A stretch of 64,000 nt of DNA from contig NZ_FNNE01000006.1 of NCBI RefSeq assembly GCF_900106945.1, positions 124,001-188,000 of the forward strand, given 5' to 3'. Each line of letters opens with the position of its first letter. The first letter of the stretch is position 1. Under the pieces are notes generated by a model that saw nothing but the letters and a program-made list of their open reading frames with translations, ran no database searches and was not told the origin of the DNA. Shown in pieces: positions 24,002 to 31,885 of this stretch. Made by a program: the position numbers and the translations under genes. This DNA is from Marinobacter mobilis. GTDB lineage: Bacteria > Pseudomonadota > Gammaproteobacteria > Pseudomonadales > Oleiphilaceae.

Positions 24002-25060
24002 TCAGACGCCCAAAGTCGTAGATTCCTCCGTTTCCGGTACCAGAGACATCGCGTGTTCCAGAACCTCCAGACCGGCTCCGCGGCGATGGGCGTTCTCACT
24101 GATGTAGCGGCGGAACTGGCGCCCTCCGCTACAGCCATGGAACAAGCCCAGCAAGTGACGGGTGATGTAACCCAGATGCACGCCGCGGGCGAGCTCTGAC
24201 TCGATGTAGGGCAGCATGGTCCGCAGCACCTGGTGGCGGCTGCTGACCGGCGTATCGCTCCCGAACAACCGCGGATCCACGCCCGCCAGCATCCAGGGGT
24301 TATGGTACGCCTCGCGGCCCACCATCACGCCATCGGTGTGTTGCAGATGTTCCTCGCACTCATCCAGAGTCTTGATGCCGCCATTGATAATAATCTCCAG
24401 GTGAGGGTAGCGTTCCTTGACCCGGTAGACCCAGTCGTATTTCAGTGGCGGAATTTCCCGGTTTTCCTTGGGGCTCAGGCCTTCGAGGATGGCGATGCGG
24501 GCATGGACAATAAACGTCCGGCACCCGGCTGCCGCCACTGTATCAATGAACTCACACAGCTCGTCCCATGACTCCCGGCCGTTAATGCCGATGCGGTGCT
24601 TGACGGTTACCGGCAACGTGGTGGCCGCCATCATTGCCGCCACACACTCCGCCACCAGCTGCGGATGTCCCATCAGACAGGCACCGATCATGTTGTTCTG
24701 CACCCGGTCACTGGGGCAGCCTACATTGAGATTCACCTCATCAAAGCCATACTGCTCTGCCAGCCGCGCACATTGGGCCAGCTCCTCCGGGTTGCTGCCT
24801 CCCAACTGAAGCGCCAGCGGATACTCCGCCGGATCGTGCCGAAGAAAACGCTCGGTATCCCCATGCAGCAACGCCCCCGTTGTCACCATTTCGGTGTAGA
24901 GCAGGGTGTGACGACTGATCAGCCGCGCCAGGTAGCGATAGTGCGGGGTGGTCCAGTCCATCATAGGGGCGACGCAGAAGCGGCGGGAGGGTTCTGAAGC
25001 TGTACTCCCGGCATTTTGTATCGGGGCTTTCAGTGTGCTTTGGGTGCTTGAATTGCTCAT
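24002..25060 (-). CDS. dusA: tRNA-dihydrouridine synthase A
   Basis: Encodes 352 residues. FMN-barrel features: RFCVAPMMDWTTPHYRYLAR at the start of the barrel, the catalytic Cys in NVGCPSDRVQ, KHRIGINGRESWDEL and NGGIKTLDEC. DusA reduces uridines 20/20a in the tRNA D-loop. The N-terminal ~26 residues before RFCVAP look unstructured. GAG lies 6 nt before the ATG. It heads the minus-strand run toward tal. Confidence 0.95.
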   Translation of the reverse strand: MSNSSTQSTLKAPIQNAGSTASEPSRRFCVAPMMDWTTPHYRYLARLISRHTLLYTEMVTTGALLHGDTERFLRHDPAEYPLALQLGGSNPEELAQCARLAEQYGFDEVNLNVGCPSDRVQNNMIGACLMGHPQLVAECVAAMMAATTLPVTVKHRIGINGRESWDELCEFIDTVAAAGCRTFIVHARIAILEGLSPKENREIPPLKYDWVYRVKERYPHLEIIINGGIKTLDECEEHLQHTDGVMVGREAYHNPWMLAGVDPRLFGSDTPVSSRHQVLRTMLPYIESELARGVHLGYITRHLLGLFHGCSGGRQFRRYISENAHRRGAGLEVLEHAMSLVPETEESTTLGV

Positions 25061-25453
25061 TATCTACTCAAAATCAGTCCGTACTAAGGACATTCACAAG
25101 TCTTTGAGCCTCGCTTAGTCAACGAAGCTGGCAGGCTGCCTGGAAGTCAGGCCTGGTACAGTTTTGCGTAGTGTATCAGGATTGGATACACCTTGGAGGG
25201 CAGGGATTGTTGGTCAACCACACCACACCTGCTACCCCCGAAAAAAAGCAACAGAAGATCCGTGGGTAGGGAGGGCCTAATGGCAGACAGGCTGAGCCGT
25301 GGCGAGGTCGACTACCAACGCCATGAAGGGAGCAACCCGATGAGCGTAGTATTCAAGCTCGCAGGGGCCTGAATCCAGCCAGTCAAAACACTTCCATCTC
25401 CCCTCTCACTCAGGTAGCTTGCTATCAGCTAGTTTCGAATCAAAGGAAGCCTT
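25061..25453. other. Gene-free stretch with inverted repeat and a 30-codon frame
   Basis: 393 bases between divergent dusA and the esterase gene. It holds a perfect 7-bp inverted repeat, GTGTATC (25171-25177) and GATACAC (25185-25191), with a 7-nt spacer, the size of a TetR/MarR-type operator. It also has a 6-bp pair CTACCC / GGGTAG near 25232-25269. A 30-codon open frame (25280-25372) begins MADRLSRGEVDYQRHEG but has no clear ribosome binding site. The purine-rich segment 25255-25372 looks more like structured RNA than a gene. I cannot assign it. Confidence 0.4.
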
Positions 25454-26419
25454 ATGAGCAAGCAAGCAAAGTTTCAGCGTCATGAAACGGTGTTGAGCCG
25501 ACGTAGTCGTTGGGTGTTACGGCTGATCCGCTGGGTGTTTCGGCCGCTGATGCGCTTTATGGTTTCCGGCAGTATGCGGCGTATGGCGGCTGGTCAGGCC
25601 CGTGTGGCAGGGGCCAAATACCGCGACCCGCGTTCATTGCCTCAGGATTACCGGATCCTGGGCGGGCCGGGAAAAAGTGTGCCTTCGTACATCCTGGGGG
25701 ACATTGATCATACTGGGCCGGTGATTCTGTGGGTTCACGGTGGCGCCTTTGTCCTGCCGCTGATGCCCGACGCACACCTTCGCTTCCTCAATCGATTGTG
25801 CCTTGAGCTGGGCGCATCGGCGGTGGCACCGGATTACCGTATTGCACCTTTGTGTCCCTATCCTCAGGGGCTGGATGATTGTGAGCGGGCCTATGGCGCG
25901 CTGCTCGACAGGGGCATCCCGGCGTCCAGAATTATTCTGGGGGGGGAGTCTGCCGGAGGCAATTTGGCGTTGGGCCTGTTGCAGCGGATCCGCCGGCGCG
26001 GGTGGCCGATGCCAGCCTGTGCTGTGCCCGTGGCTCCGGTGACGGACCTGTCGCGGATTCATAACCCGCCGTCACGTACCGAAAACCTGAAACGCGACGC
26101 GATGTTGCCTATGCTGGCATTGACTCGGATTGTTGAGTGGTACGTTGGTGAGCTGGATCATTCGGATCCTGAGCTTTCGCCGATTCATGCGGATTGTGCC
26201 GGGTTTCCGCCGCTGTTGCTGATCGCCAGTGAGCATGAAGTGTTGAGGGATGACAGCGTGCTGTTTGCCCAGGTTGCGGCCGAGCAGGGCGTGGATACCC
26301 GTCTGGAGTTGTGGACTCATCTGCCCCACGCATTTCCATTGCTTGAGCACTGGTTTCCGGAAGCCGCAGAATCTCGCCAGACCATCACTGCATTCATGAA
26401 AGAGCACCTCGACAGCTGA
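25454..26419 (+). CDS. Alpha/beta hydrolase, hormone-sensitive-lipase (family IV) type
   Basis: Encodes 321 residues. Oxyanion-hole motif HGGAF (about residue 97), nucleophile elbow GGESAGGNL (Ser about 168), a later Asp in the LIASEHEVLRDDS region, and the catalytic His in HLPHAFPLL near 295. This is the bacterial HSL/family IV esterase class, which cleaves short- to medium-chain acyl esters. No signal peptide; the N-terminal ~40 residues are basic and hydrophobic and may touch the membrane. Substrate unknown. AAAGGAAG lies before the ATG. Confidence 0.88.
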   Translation: MSKQAKFQRHETVLSRRSRWVLRLIRWVFRPLMRFMVSGSMRRMAAGQARVAGAKYRDPRSLPQDYRILGGPGKSVPSYILGDIDHTGPVILWVHGGAFVLPLMPDAHLRFLNRLCLELGASAVAPDYRIAPLCPYPQGLDDCERAYGALLDRGIPASRIILGGESAGGNLALGLLQRIRRRGWPMPACAVPVAPVTDLSRIHNPPSRTENLKRDAMLPMLALTRIVEWYVGELDHSDPELSPIHADCAGFPPLLLIASEHEVLRDDSVLFAQVAAEQGVDTRLELWTHLPHAFPLLEHWFPEAAESRQTITAFMKEHLDS

Positions 26420-26434
26420 GCAAGTCGATAGCTT

Positions 26435-26462
26435 GGATAGTCGGCCATGGAGCCGGCTATCC
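26435..26462 (+). terminator. Hairpin after the esterase gene
   Basis: GGATAGTCGGC (26435-26445), loop CATGGA, then GCCGGCTATCC (26452-26462): an 11-bp stem with one G-U pair, 16 nt after the stop. It has no U-tract, so it may be a weak terminator or an mRNA 3'-end stabiliser. Confidence 0.5.
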
Positions 26463-26793
26463 ATGTGCGTCCGATTCTGCTGAGTAAGCTACATAGTGTT
26501 ACGAAAAAACAATATTTTCCACGTAACGGGCTGGATCTTCCGGAGTTAGTGCACGAACTTCCTTAAGATACAGTCTTCGCAGGGGATTGTTGGAAATTCT
26601 GGTTTCACAACTTATTACCTTTTTACGGCCTGAATCGGCCTGGAATACGCGTTTTCCGTCTGACCTGTTCTTGCTCTCAACATTAACTCGGTTTAATCTC
26701 GGATCACTCGCATGACCTTCTGCTGGACGACAGCTTTATTCGAGTGATTTTAGGAAGTTATAAATAGATCGTACTAAATACATGGAGCATTAC
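26463..26793. other. Gene-free stretch before the TM2 gene
   Basis: About 330 AT-richer bases between the esterase hairpin and the TM2 gene. I see a 6-bp inverted pair GTTACG/CGTAAC (26498-26527), no convincing open frame and no clear promoter consensus. It probably carries the TM2 promoter and leader. Confidence 0.3.
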
Positions 26794-27021
26794 ATGGTTG
26801 AAGAATCCGTTTCCGACAAGAAAATCCTGCCGGCTTTTCTGATGTGCTTTTTCCTGGGCTGTTTCGGCGTTCACCGTTTCTACGTTGGCAAGATCGGAAC
26901 TGGTCTGCTGCAGATTCTGACTCTGGGTGGTCTGGGCATCTGGGCCCTGATCGACTGGATCATGATCGTTGCCGGTGCTTTCTCCGACAAGCAGGGCAAC
27001 AAGCTGAAAGAGTGGACCTGA
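26794..27021 (+). CDS. TM2-domain membrane protein
   Basis: Encodes 75 residues consisting of one TM2 domain: two hydrophobic helices (about 14-31 and 40-60) joined by a turn with HRFYVGKIGTGLLQ, the family signature. Its function is not established. I prefer the ATG at 26794 because GGAG lies 6 nt before it; the ATG at 26782 has no ribosome binding site and supplies that GGAG. The codon choice is unusually uniform (CTG, GGT), suggesting strong expression. It precedes two other membrane-protein genes. Confidence 0.85.
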   Translation: MVEESVSDKKILPAFLMCFFLGCFGVHRFYVGKIGTGLLQILTLGGLGIWALIDWIMIVAGAFSDKQGNKLKEWT

Positions 27022-27070
27022 TCCCTCGTTATTCAGTGCATAGCCTGACCTTGTTGTAGGGTTGGGCAGA

Positions 27071-27112
27071 CATCCGCCGGCACTCGCTGGCGGATGGCGT
27101 TTCCGCCATTCG
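27071..27112 (+). promoter_or_regulatory. Two mutually exclusive hairpins before yjgN
   Basis: CATCCGCC (27071-27078) pairs perfectly with GGCGGATG (27089-27096). The right arm overlaps a second stem, CGGATGGCG (27091-27099) with CGCCATTCG (27104-27112), loop TTTC, one G-U pair. Only one can form at a time. Neither has a U-tract. They lie between the TM2 and yjgN genes. Confidence 0.45.
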
Positions 27113-27158
27113 GCTCAATAGGACGAGCCTCTCTCCACCAAACACAAGAATCGTGACA

Positions 27159-28634
27159 ATGACGACAGACAGCCCCCAACCCGATAGTCAAGCCGCTGCA
27201 ACTTCCACGTATGTTCCAGAACATTTTCCCCGCAATGAACCGGTGAAGTTTTCCGGGCAGGCTGGTGAGTTTTTCGGAATCTGGTTCGTCAATAACATCC
27301 TTACCTGGATGACACTGGGTATTTATTCGGCCTGGGCCAAGGTGCGTACCCTGCAGTATTTTTACGGCAACACAGAGGTTGCCGGCGGGTCGTTCAGTTT
27401 TACCGCCAGTCCATTGAAAATTTTGCGCAGCCGGCTGATTGCCTTTGCATTGCTGGTGGTGTTTGTCATTGCCGATAACAGCCCGGCAGATTGGGCCCTC
27501 TATACCTACCTGGGCTTTGTGGCGGTCTACCTCGCGTTGGCGCCGGTGCTAACTGTTCTGGTGATGTCATTCCAGCTGCGCTATTCGGCGTGGCGCGGGA
27601 TCAGTTTCCGGTTCAACAAGGATTACCGGGGGGCTTACCGGGTGTACCTGCCGCCTTTCATGGTGCTGCTTCTGCTTTTCGGCAGTCTGATGTTGCCAGC
27701 CTACAGTGAAGAGATTGAGCAGTACATGGGCTGGGAGGGTGCCCAAACGGAACAGGTTGATGAGGCTCCTCAGGCTGAGCTGGCAGAGCCTGCTCCCGTT
27801 GCCACCAATGACACCCCGGCGGAAGTGGACGGAAAGTCTGCCACCTTGGCTACCGGCAAACCCTCCCTGACCGTTGCAGCCACTGAGCCGGCTGCTGAAG
27901 CGGAAGAACCGACCAAGTTCAAGGGGCAATCCAGCCCCGGGAAAAGCAGTTCGAATCGTGAACCTGACCTGGAAGTGGTGCTGGGTGAGGGCGGTGCCGA
28001 GCGCAAGTCGCTCGAAGACGAGCTGGACAACGTGAACCCCTACCTGGTGCTGCCATCGCTTATCCTGATGCTGGTATTCCTCGGACTGTTGCCTTATTTC
28101 GATTTCATCAGCCAGCGATTCCTGGCGAGGAATGTCCGCTTTGGTACCGCAGAGGTGAGCTATACCGGCGTCGCCAAGGACTACTACGTGATTTACTGGC
28201 GCTGGTTGTTGGCCACAGCGCTGCTGGTCACCCTGTGGGTCTGGGCGGTGGCTACGGACACCGTAATGTTGATGCTGGCTCCCCTGATCATTCTGACCGT
28301 GTTGTACATGCCGCTGTCACGGGCCTACCTGAAGAGCAGGCGTTACAACCTGTTGTTCGGTAAATGCTCGATCGATCAGGGCAAATTCCACATCAAGGCT
28401 GACGTACCCTTCCTGAGGCTGGCCTATGTGCTGATCACCAATACCCTGATGGTCACCATTACCTTTGGGTTGATGACCGCCTGGGCCAAGGTGCGTACGG
28501 CACGGGTCATTCTTGAGAACATGTCGCTGGATGTGAACGCACCACTGAACCAGTTCCTCGCAGCTCAGGACAAAGAACAGTCTGCCTTTGCCGAAGAAGT
28601 GGCGGATGTGTTCGACATCGACGTGGCGTTTTAA
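27159..28634 (+). CDS. yjgN: YjgN/DUF898 family membrane protein
   Basis: Encodes 491 residues. The N-terminal and C-terminal parts each carry a DUF898 signature with repeated wording (TLGIYSAWAKVRTLQYFYGNT near 50 and FGLMTAWAKVRTARVILEN near 440). About six membrane helices are visible. A ~120-residue Ala/Glu/Pro/Lys-rich loop (about 190-300) interrupts the membrane part. Function is unknown. The start is either this ATG or a GTG two codons earlier. It is followed after 24 nt by an M48 protease, a pairing known from other proteobacteria. Confidence 0.8.
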   Translation: MTTDSPQPDSQAAATSTYVPEHFPRNEPVKFSGQAGEFFGIWFVNNILTWMTLGIYSAWAKVRTLQYFYGNTEVAGGSFSFTASPLKILRSRLIAFALLVVFVIADNSPADWALYTYLGFVAVYLALAPVLTVLVMSFQLRYSAWRGISFRFNKDYRGAYRVYLPPFMVLLLLFGSLMLPAYSEEIEQYMGWEGAQTEQVDEAPQAELAEPAPVATNDTPAEVDGKSATLATGKPSLTVAATEPAAEAEEPTKFKGQSSPGKSSSNREPDLEVVLGEGGAERKSLEDELDNVNPYLVLPSLILMLVFLGLLPYFDFISQRFLARNVRFGTAEVSYTGVAKDYYVIYWRWLLATALLVTLWVWAVATDTVMLMLAPLIILTVLYMPLSRAYLKSRRYNLLFGKCSIDQGKFHIKADVPFLRLAYVLITNTLMVTITFGLMTAWAKVRTARVILENMSLDVNAPLNQFLAAQDKEQSAFAEEVADVFDIDVAF

Positions 28635-28658
28635 TCCTCCGGATAGGGAAACAGCAGG

Positions 28659-29786
28659 ATGCACAAGTCCATCAGCGGCTTTTACTACGATGGTCAGAGT
28701 TCCCAGCGACACGCCTGCAGGCTTTACCTGGCCGAGGGCGGGGCAGTGCTGTTCGAGGGGATAACGCTGCCTACCATGGCATTTGAAGAGCTGGAGGTTC
28801 CCTCCCGGGTGGGGAATACCCCGCGTACACTCGGGTTGCCCAACGGCGGCTTCTTTGAAACCGCCGACAACCGGCAGCTGGACGCCATGGTTCAGGATAA
28901 CCGTGGCGGTGGTTTCAGTCTTCATCGGCTGGAGCACAAGCTGCGCTATATCCTGCCTTTGCTGGCCCTGTGCGTGGCTGTGGTCTACCTCACGGTCACC
29001 CGTGGCATTCCCTACCTGAGTGAGCGCGTGGCCTACCAGCTCTCGGCCGACTGGTCGGAGGAGTTGGGGGCATCGGTGCTGGATCAGCTCGACGAACTCT
29101 ATTTTTACCCCAGCGAAACCCCCAAGGATGTGCGCGCCGAGTATCGGGCATTGTTGAACTCGGCCGTGCCGGAGGGCAGCGATTTCAGCTATACGCTGCA
29201 TTTCCGTGACGGCGGTCTGGTCGGTGCCAATGCCTTCGCCTTACCCGACGGCTCTATCGTCGTGACCGATCAGTTGCTGGATATGGGGGCGACGCAAGAT
29301 GAAGTACTGGCGGTTATCTTCCACGAAATCGGCCATGTCGAGCAGCGTCATTCGCTGCGCTCGTTGCTGGAGAGCAGTGGTGTGGCCATCCTGTTTACCT
29401 TGTTGACCGGGGATGCCGAGTTTGTGCAGGATTTTGTGGTGGCTCTGCCGCCGTTGTTGTTGCAGGCGAAGTTTTCCCGTAATCATGAATGGGAAGCAGA
29501 TAGTTATGCGCTGGCGCAGATGCGGGCTGCAAACGTCGACCCGATCCACTTTGCCACCATGATGGAAAAGTTGTCAGGGTTGGCGCGCGAAGGCGAAGAT
29601 GAGCGTCACCGGGATGACGTGGATGGGCCGGTTAGCGAAGGCGGCGAGGTTGCTGCCAAGCAGGATGCGCCCGGGAAAACCGAGAAATCCACCGGAGCGC
29701 GGATGCTGGAATACCTGTCGACCCACCCCCCCAGCGAAGAACGTATCGAACGGTTTCGCCAGGCCTCGGAAGCCGCCGCCGGTTAG
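28659..29786 (+). CDS. M48-family zinc metalloprotease
   Basis: Encodes 375 residues. The zinc motif HEIGH lies in FHEIGHVEQRHSLRSLL (about residue 224), and the third ligand is in EWEADSYALAQM, as in M48 peptidases (HtpX/Oma1-like). A single membrane helix (about 100-122) precedes the protease domain, so the enzyme is probably anchored with the domain outside the cytosol. The ~90 N-terminal residues form a separate beta-rich domain, and the C-terminus is linker-like and ends in a THPPSEERI motif common in M48 proteins. It likely acts with the upstream YjgN protein; substrates are unknown. Confidence 0.88.
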   Translation: MHKSISGFYYDGQSSQRHACRLYLAEGGAVLFEGITLPTMAFEELEVPSRVGNTPRTLGLPNGGFFETADNRQLDAMVQDNRGGGFSLHRLEHKLRYILPLLALCVAVVYLTVTRGIPYLSERVAYQLSADWSEELGASVLDQLDELYFYPSETPKDVRAEYRALLNSAVPEGSDFSYTLHFRDGGLVGANAFALPDGSIVVTDQLLDMGATQDEVLAVIFHEIGHVEQRHSLRSLLESSGVAILFTLLTGDAEFVQDFVVALPPLLLQAKFSRNHEWEADSYALAQMRAANVDPIHFATMMEKLSGLAREGEDERHRDDVDGPVSEGGEVAAKQDAPGKTEKSTGARMLEYLSTHPPSEERIERFRQASEAAAG

Positions 29787-29864
29787 GGGGCGGGGCTTTC
29801 TGCCTATCCCCCGGACGGTCCATGACTGGTCGTCTGGGGCAGCTTTCAGTCTCTGGAGTTATCA

Positions 29865-30779
29865 ATGCCGGTATTGGTGCAGGCCTTAGTGCCCGTGTTT
29901 GCCCTGATCATGATGGGCTACCTGTTCCGTCGCTGGAACTTCCCGGGGGACACCTTCTGGCTCCAGGCTGAACGGTTTACCTACTACGTGCTGTTTCCGG
30001 CCATGCTGGTGTACAAGCTCGGGCAGGCGCGGATATCGCCGTCGGCGTACGGTGATATCGTGGCACTGGTATTGGGAATGCTGGTGGCAATGATCGCGTT
30101 GCTGATGGTGCTCCAGTTATTCTGGCGCTGGCCGGGGCCGGTATACTCCTCAGTCTTTCAGGGAGCGCTGCGCTTCAATTCCTATGTGGCTCTGGCAACA
30201 GCCGGCATTCTGCTGGGCGATGAGGGGTTGTCGTTGATGGCCATTGTCGTGGCCATAAAAGTGCCGTTCATCAACCTGTTTTGCATCCTGATGTTCTCCC
30301 TTGTAGCGGGGCAGGGGCCGGTCAGGCTCAAACCGGTGCTGAAAGCGATCATCACCAACCCGCTGATCATCGGTTCGGTTGTCGGGGTATTCTGGAGCTA
30401 TTTCGGCATCGGTTTTCACCCGTTGCTGGCGGGTATTCTCGAGCCCCTCAGCAATCTGGCGCTGCCCCTGGGACTGATGACGGTGGGCGCGGGCTTGCAA
30501 CTCAAGGCCCTGCGTGGCGCCTCGACCCCGTTTCTGGTGGCATCTGTCACCAAGCTTATCGGGTTTCCGTTGATCACTGTGGGGCTGGGGCTGCTGCTTG
30601 GTATTGATGGGCTGCTGTTGCAGGTGGGTATCCTGCTGACGGCCTTGCCCACGGCAACGTCATCTTACATTCTGGCCCGACAATTGGGCGGCGATGCCCC
30701 CTTGATGGCGGGCATCATCAGTGGTCAGACGTTGCTGGCCATGATCACCATTCCACTGTTACTGGGCCTGCTCTGGTAA
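29865..30779 (+). CDS. AEC-family transporter (auxin efflux carrier type)
   Basis: Encodes 304 residues with about ten hydrophobic helices in two five-helix halves. Early family features are PVFALIMMGYLFRRW and YYVLFPAMLVYKL; the second half carries ITNPLIIGSVVGVFWSYFG and LPTATSSYILARQLGGD. Members export or exchange small organic acids such as malate; the substrate here is unknown. The gene ends inside the 3' end of convergent znuA (21-nt overlap). Confidence 0.85.
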   Translation: MPVLVQALVPVFALIMMGYLFRRWNFPGDTFWLQAERFTYYVLFPAMLVYKLGQARISPSAYGDIVALVLGMLVAMIALLMVLQLFWRWPGPVYSSVFQGALRFNSYVALATAGILLGDEGLSLMAIVVAIKVPFINLFCILMFSLVAGQGPVRLKPVLKAIITNPLIIGSVVGVFWSYFGIGFHPLLAGILEPLSNLALPLGLMTVGAGLQLKALRGASTPFLVASVTKLIGFPLITVGLGLLLGIDGLLLQVGILLTALPTATSSYILARQLGGDAPLMAGIISGQTLLAMITIPLLLGLLW

Positions 30780-31715
30780 ACAGGCCAGCACGGCATCGGC
30801 CATCGACTGCTGGAATAGCAGGTAGCCGCTGGCATTGGCCTCTATATCAGACGCCAGCGGATCCCAGGTTGCCAGACGGATATCGATGCCCTGGGTGATA
30901 GAGTGCCACCATTGGCGATTGAACTGGGGTTCGGTCAGCAGGCAGGGCGATGGGCTGTTCCTCAGTTGATCCTGCAGTTCGGCCATGTGGCGGGCTCCCG
31001 GGGGGCGCTCCGGATTCAGGGTAAGTACGCCGGCGATGGTCAGGTCGTAGTGCTCGGCAAACCGTCGGAAGGCGTCGTGGTAGGTGAACAGGCTGATGCC
31101 CTTTGCCGCTTGCAGTTTCTGGCGTATGTCCTGTTCGGTGGCCTCCAGCTGGTGTTCGAAGCGGGTCAGGTTGTTATCCAGTGCATCGGCATTTGCCTCC
31201 GGTAGCTGGGCCAGGTGGTCGCGAATGGTGTGGGTCATTGCCAGCGCCAGTTGCGGGTCTAGCCAGATGTGCGGGTCTTCGCCGTCGCTGTGATCATGTG
31301 CATCATGGTGGTCAGCTTCCTCTTCATGACGGTCATGGTCGTCATGGTTATCTTCCTCGTCTGTGTCCCCTCCGGTCCGATGTTCCTCTGGCATCAGGGC
31401 CACCTGACGGCCTTCAAACTCGCTGCTGGACAGCAGCCGTACCAGAAAGGTTTCCATGTCCGGGCCAACCCAGAAAATCCGGTCGGCGGTCTCCAGGGTC
31501 CGTCGCTGGGAAGGGCGCATCTGGTAGGTATGCGGGCTGGCCCCCGCAGGTACCAGTGACGTCACTTGGGTGTTATCGGTGACAATGGCACGTGTCAGCA
31601 GTTCCAGTGGCTTGATGGAGGTAACCACCTCGGTGGTGGCGGACAGCGCGGGGGTGGCGGCAAGGGCAGTGGCCCCGGCGAAAAGTGTTGTGGTAAAGGC
31701 TATAGGGAAGCGCAT
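30759..31715 (-). CDS. znuA: Zinc ABC transporter substrate-binding protein ZnuA
   Basis: Encodes 318 residues with a signal peptide (FTTTLFAGATALAATPALSA). The metal sites include His in SPHTYQMRPSQ and HDAFRRFAEHY. A His/Asp/Glu-rich flexible loop (about residues 118-150) marks a zinc-specific cluster A-I binding protein. It delivers periplasmic zinc to ZnuBC, which is not in this window. A near-perfect Zur box lies just upstream, so it should be induced by zinc starvation. Confidence 0.93.
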   Translation of the reverse strand: MRFPIAFTTTLFAGATALAATPALSATTEVVTSIKPLELLTRAIVTDNTQVTSLVPAGASPHTYQMRPSQRRTLETADRIFWVGPDMETFLVRLLSSSEFEGRQVALMPEEHRTGGDTDEEDNHDDHDRHEEEADHHDAHDHSDGEDPHIWLDPQLALAMTHTIRDHLAQLPEANADALDNNLTRFEHQLEATEQDIRQKLQAAKGISLFTYHDAFRRFAEHYDLTIAGVLTLNPERPPGARHMAELQDQLRNSPSPCLLTEPQFNRQWWHSITQGIDIRLATWDPLASDIEANASGYLLFQQSMADAVLACLPEQAQ

Positions 31716-31743
31716 GCAGATCCGGAGGCTTGTTAATTTGGAA

Positions 31744-31758
31744 TGTTATAATATAACA
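31744..31758. promoter_or_regulatory. Zur box upstream of znuA
   Basis: TGTTATA-A-TATAACA, a perfect 7-1-7 palindrome, matches the core of the proteobacterial Zur site (GTTATA-N-TATAAC). It sits 29 nt from the znuA start on the minus strand and about 60 nt from the gltX -10 box. Zinc-loaded Zur would repress znuA. Confidence 0.88.
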
Positions 31759-31794
31759 AGTTGCTGGCCACTGGGAAGTATCCGGTAACCGCTT

Positions 31795-31823
31795 ATGCGA
31801 ATTCCTGTGCTGATCGGTATAAT
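31795..31823 (+). promoter_or_regulatory. Candidate gltX promoter
   Basis: A perfect -10, TATAAT (31818-31823), with a poor -35 (ATGCGA) at 17-base spacing. Transcription would start near 31830, about 55 nt before gltX. Confidence 0.5.
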
Positions 31824-31885
31824 GCGGGGCTTTCCGGGGCTGTTCCGAGCTCCGTCAATCTCTGGCTGTTAGACAGGACCTATAA

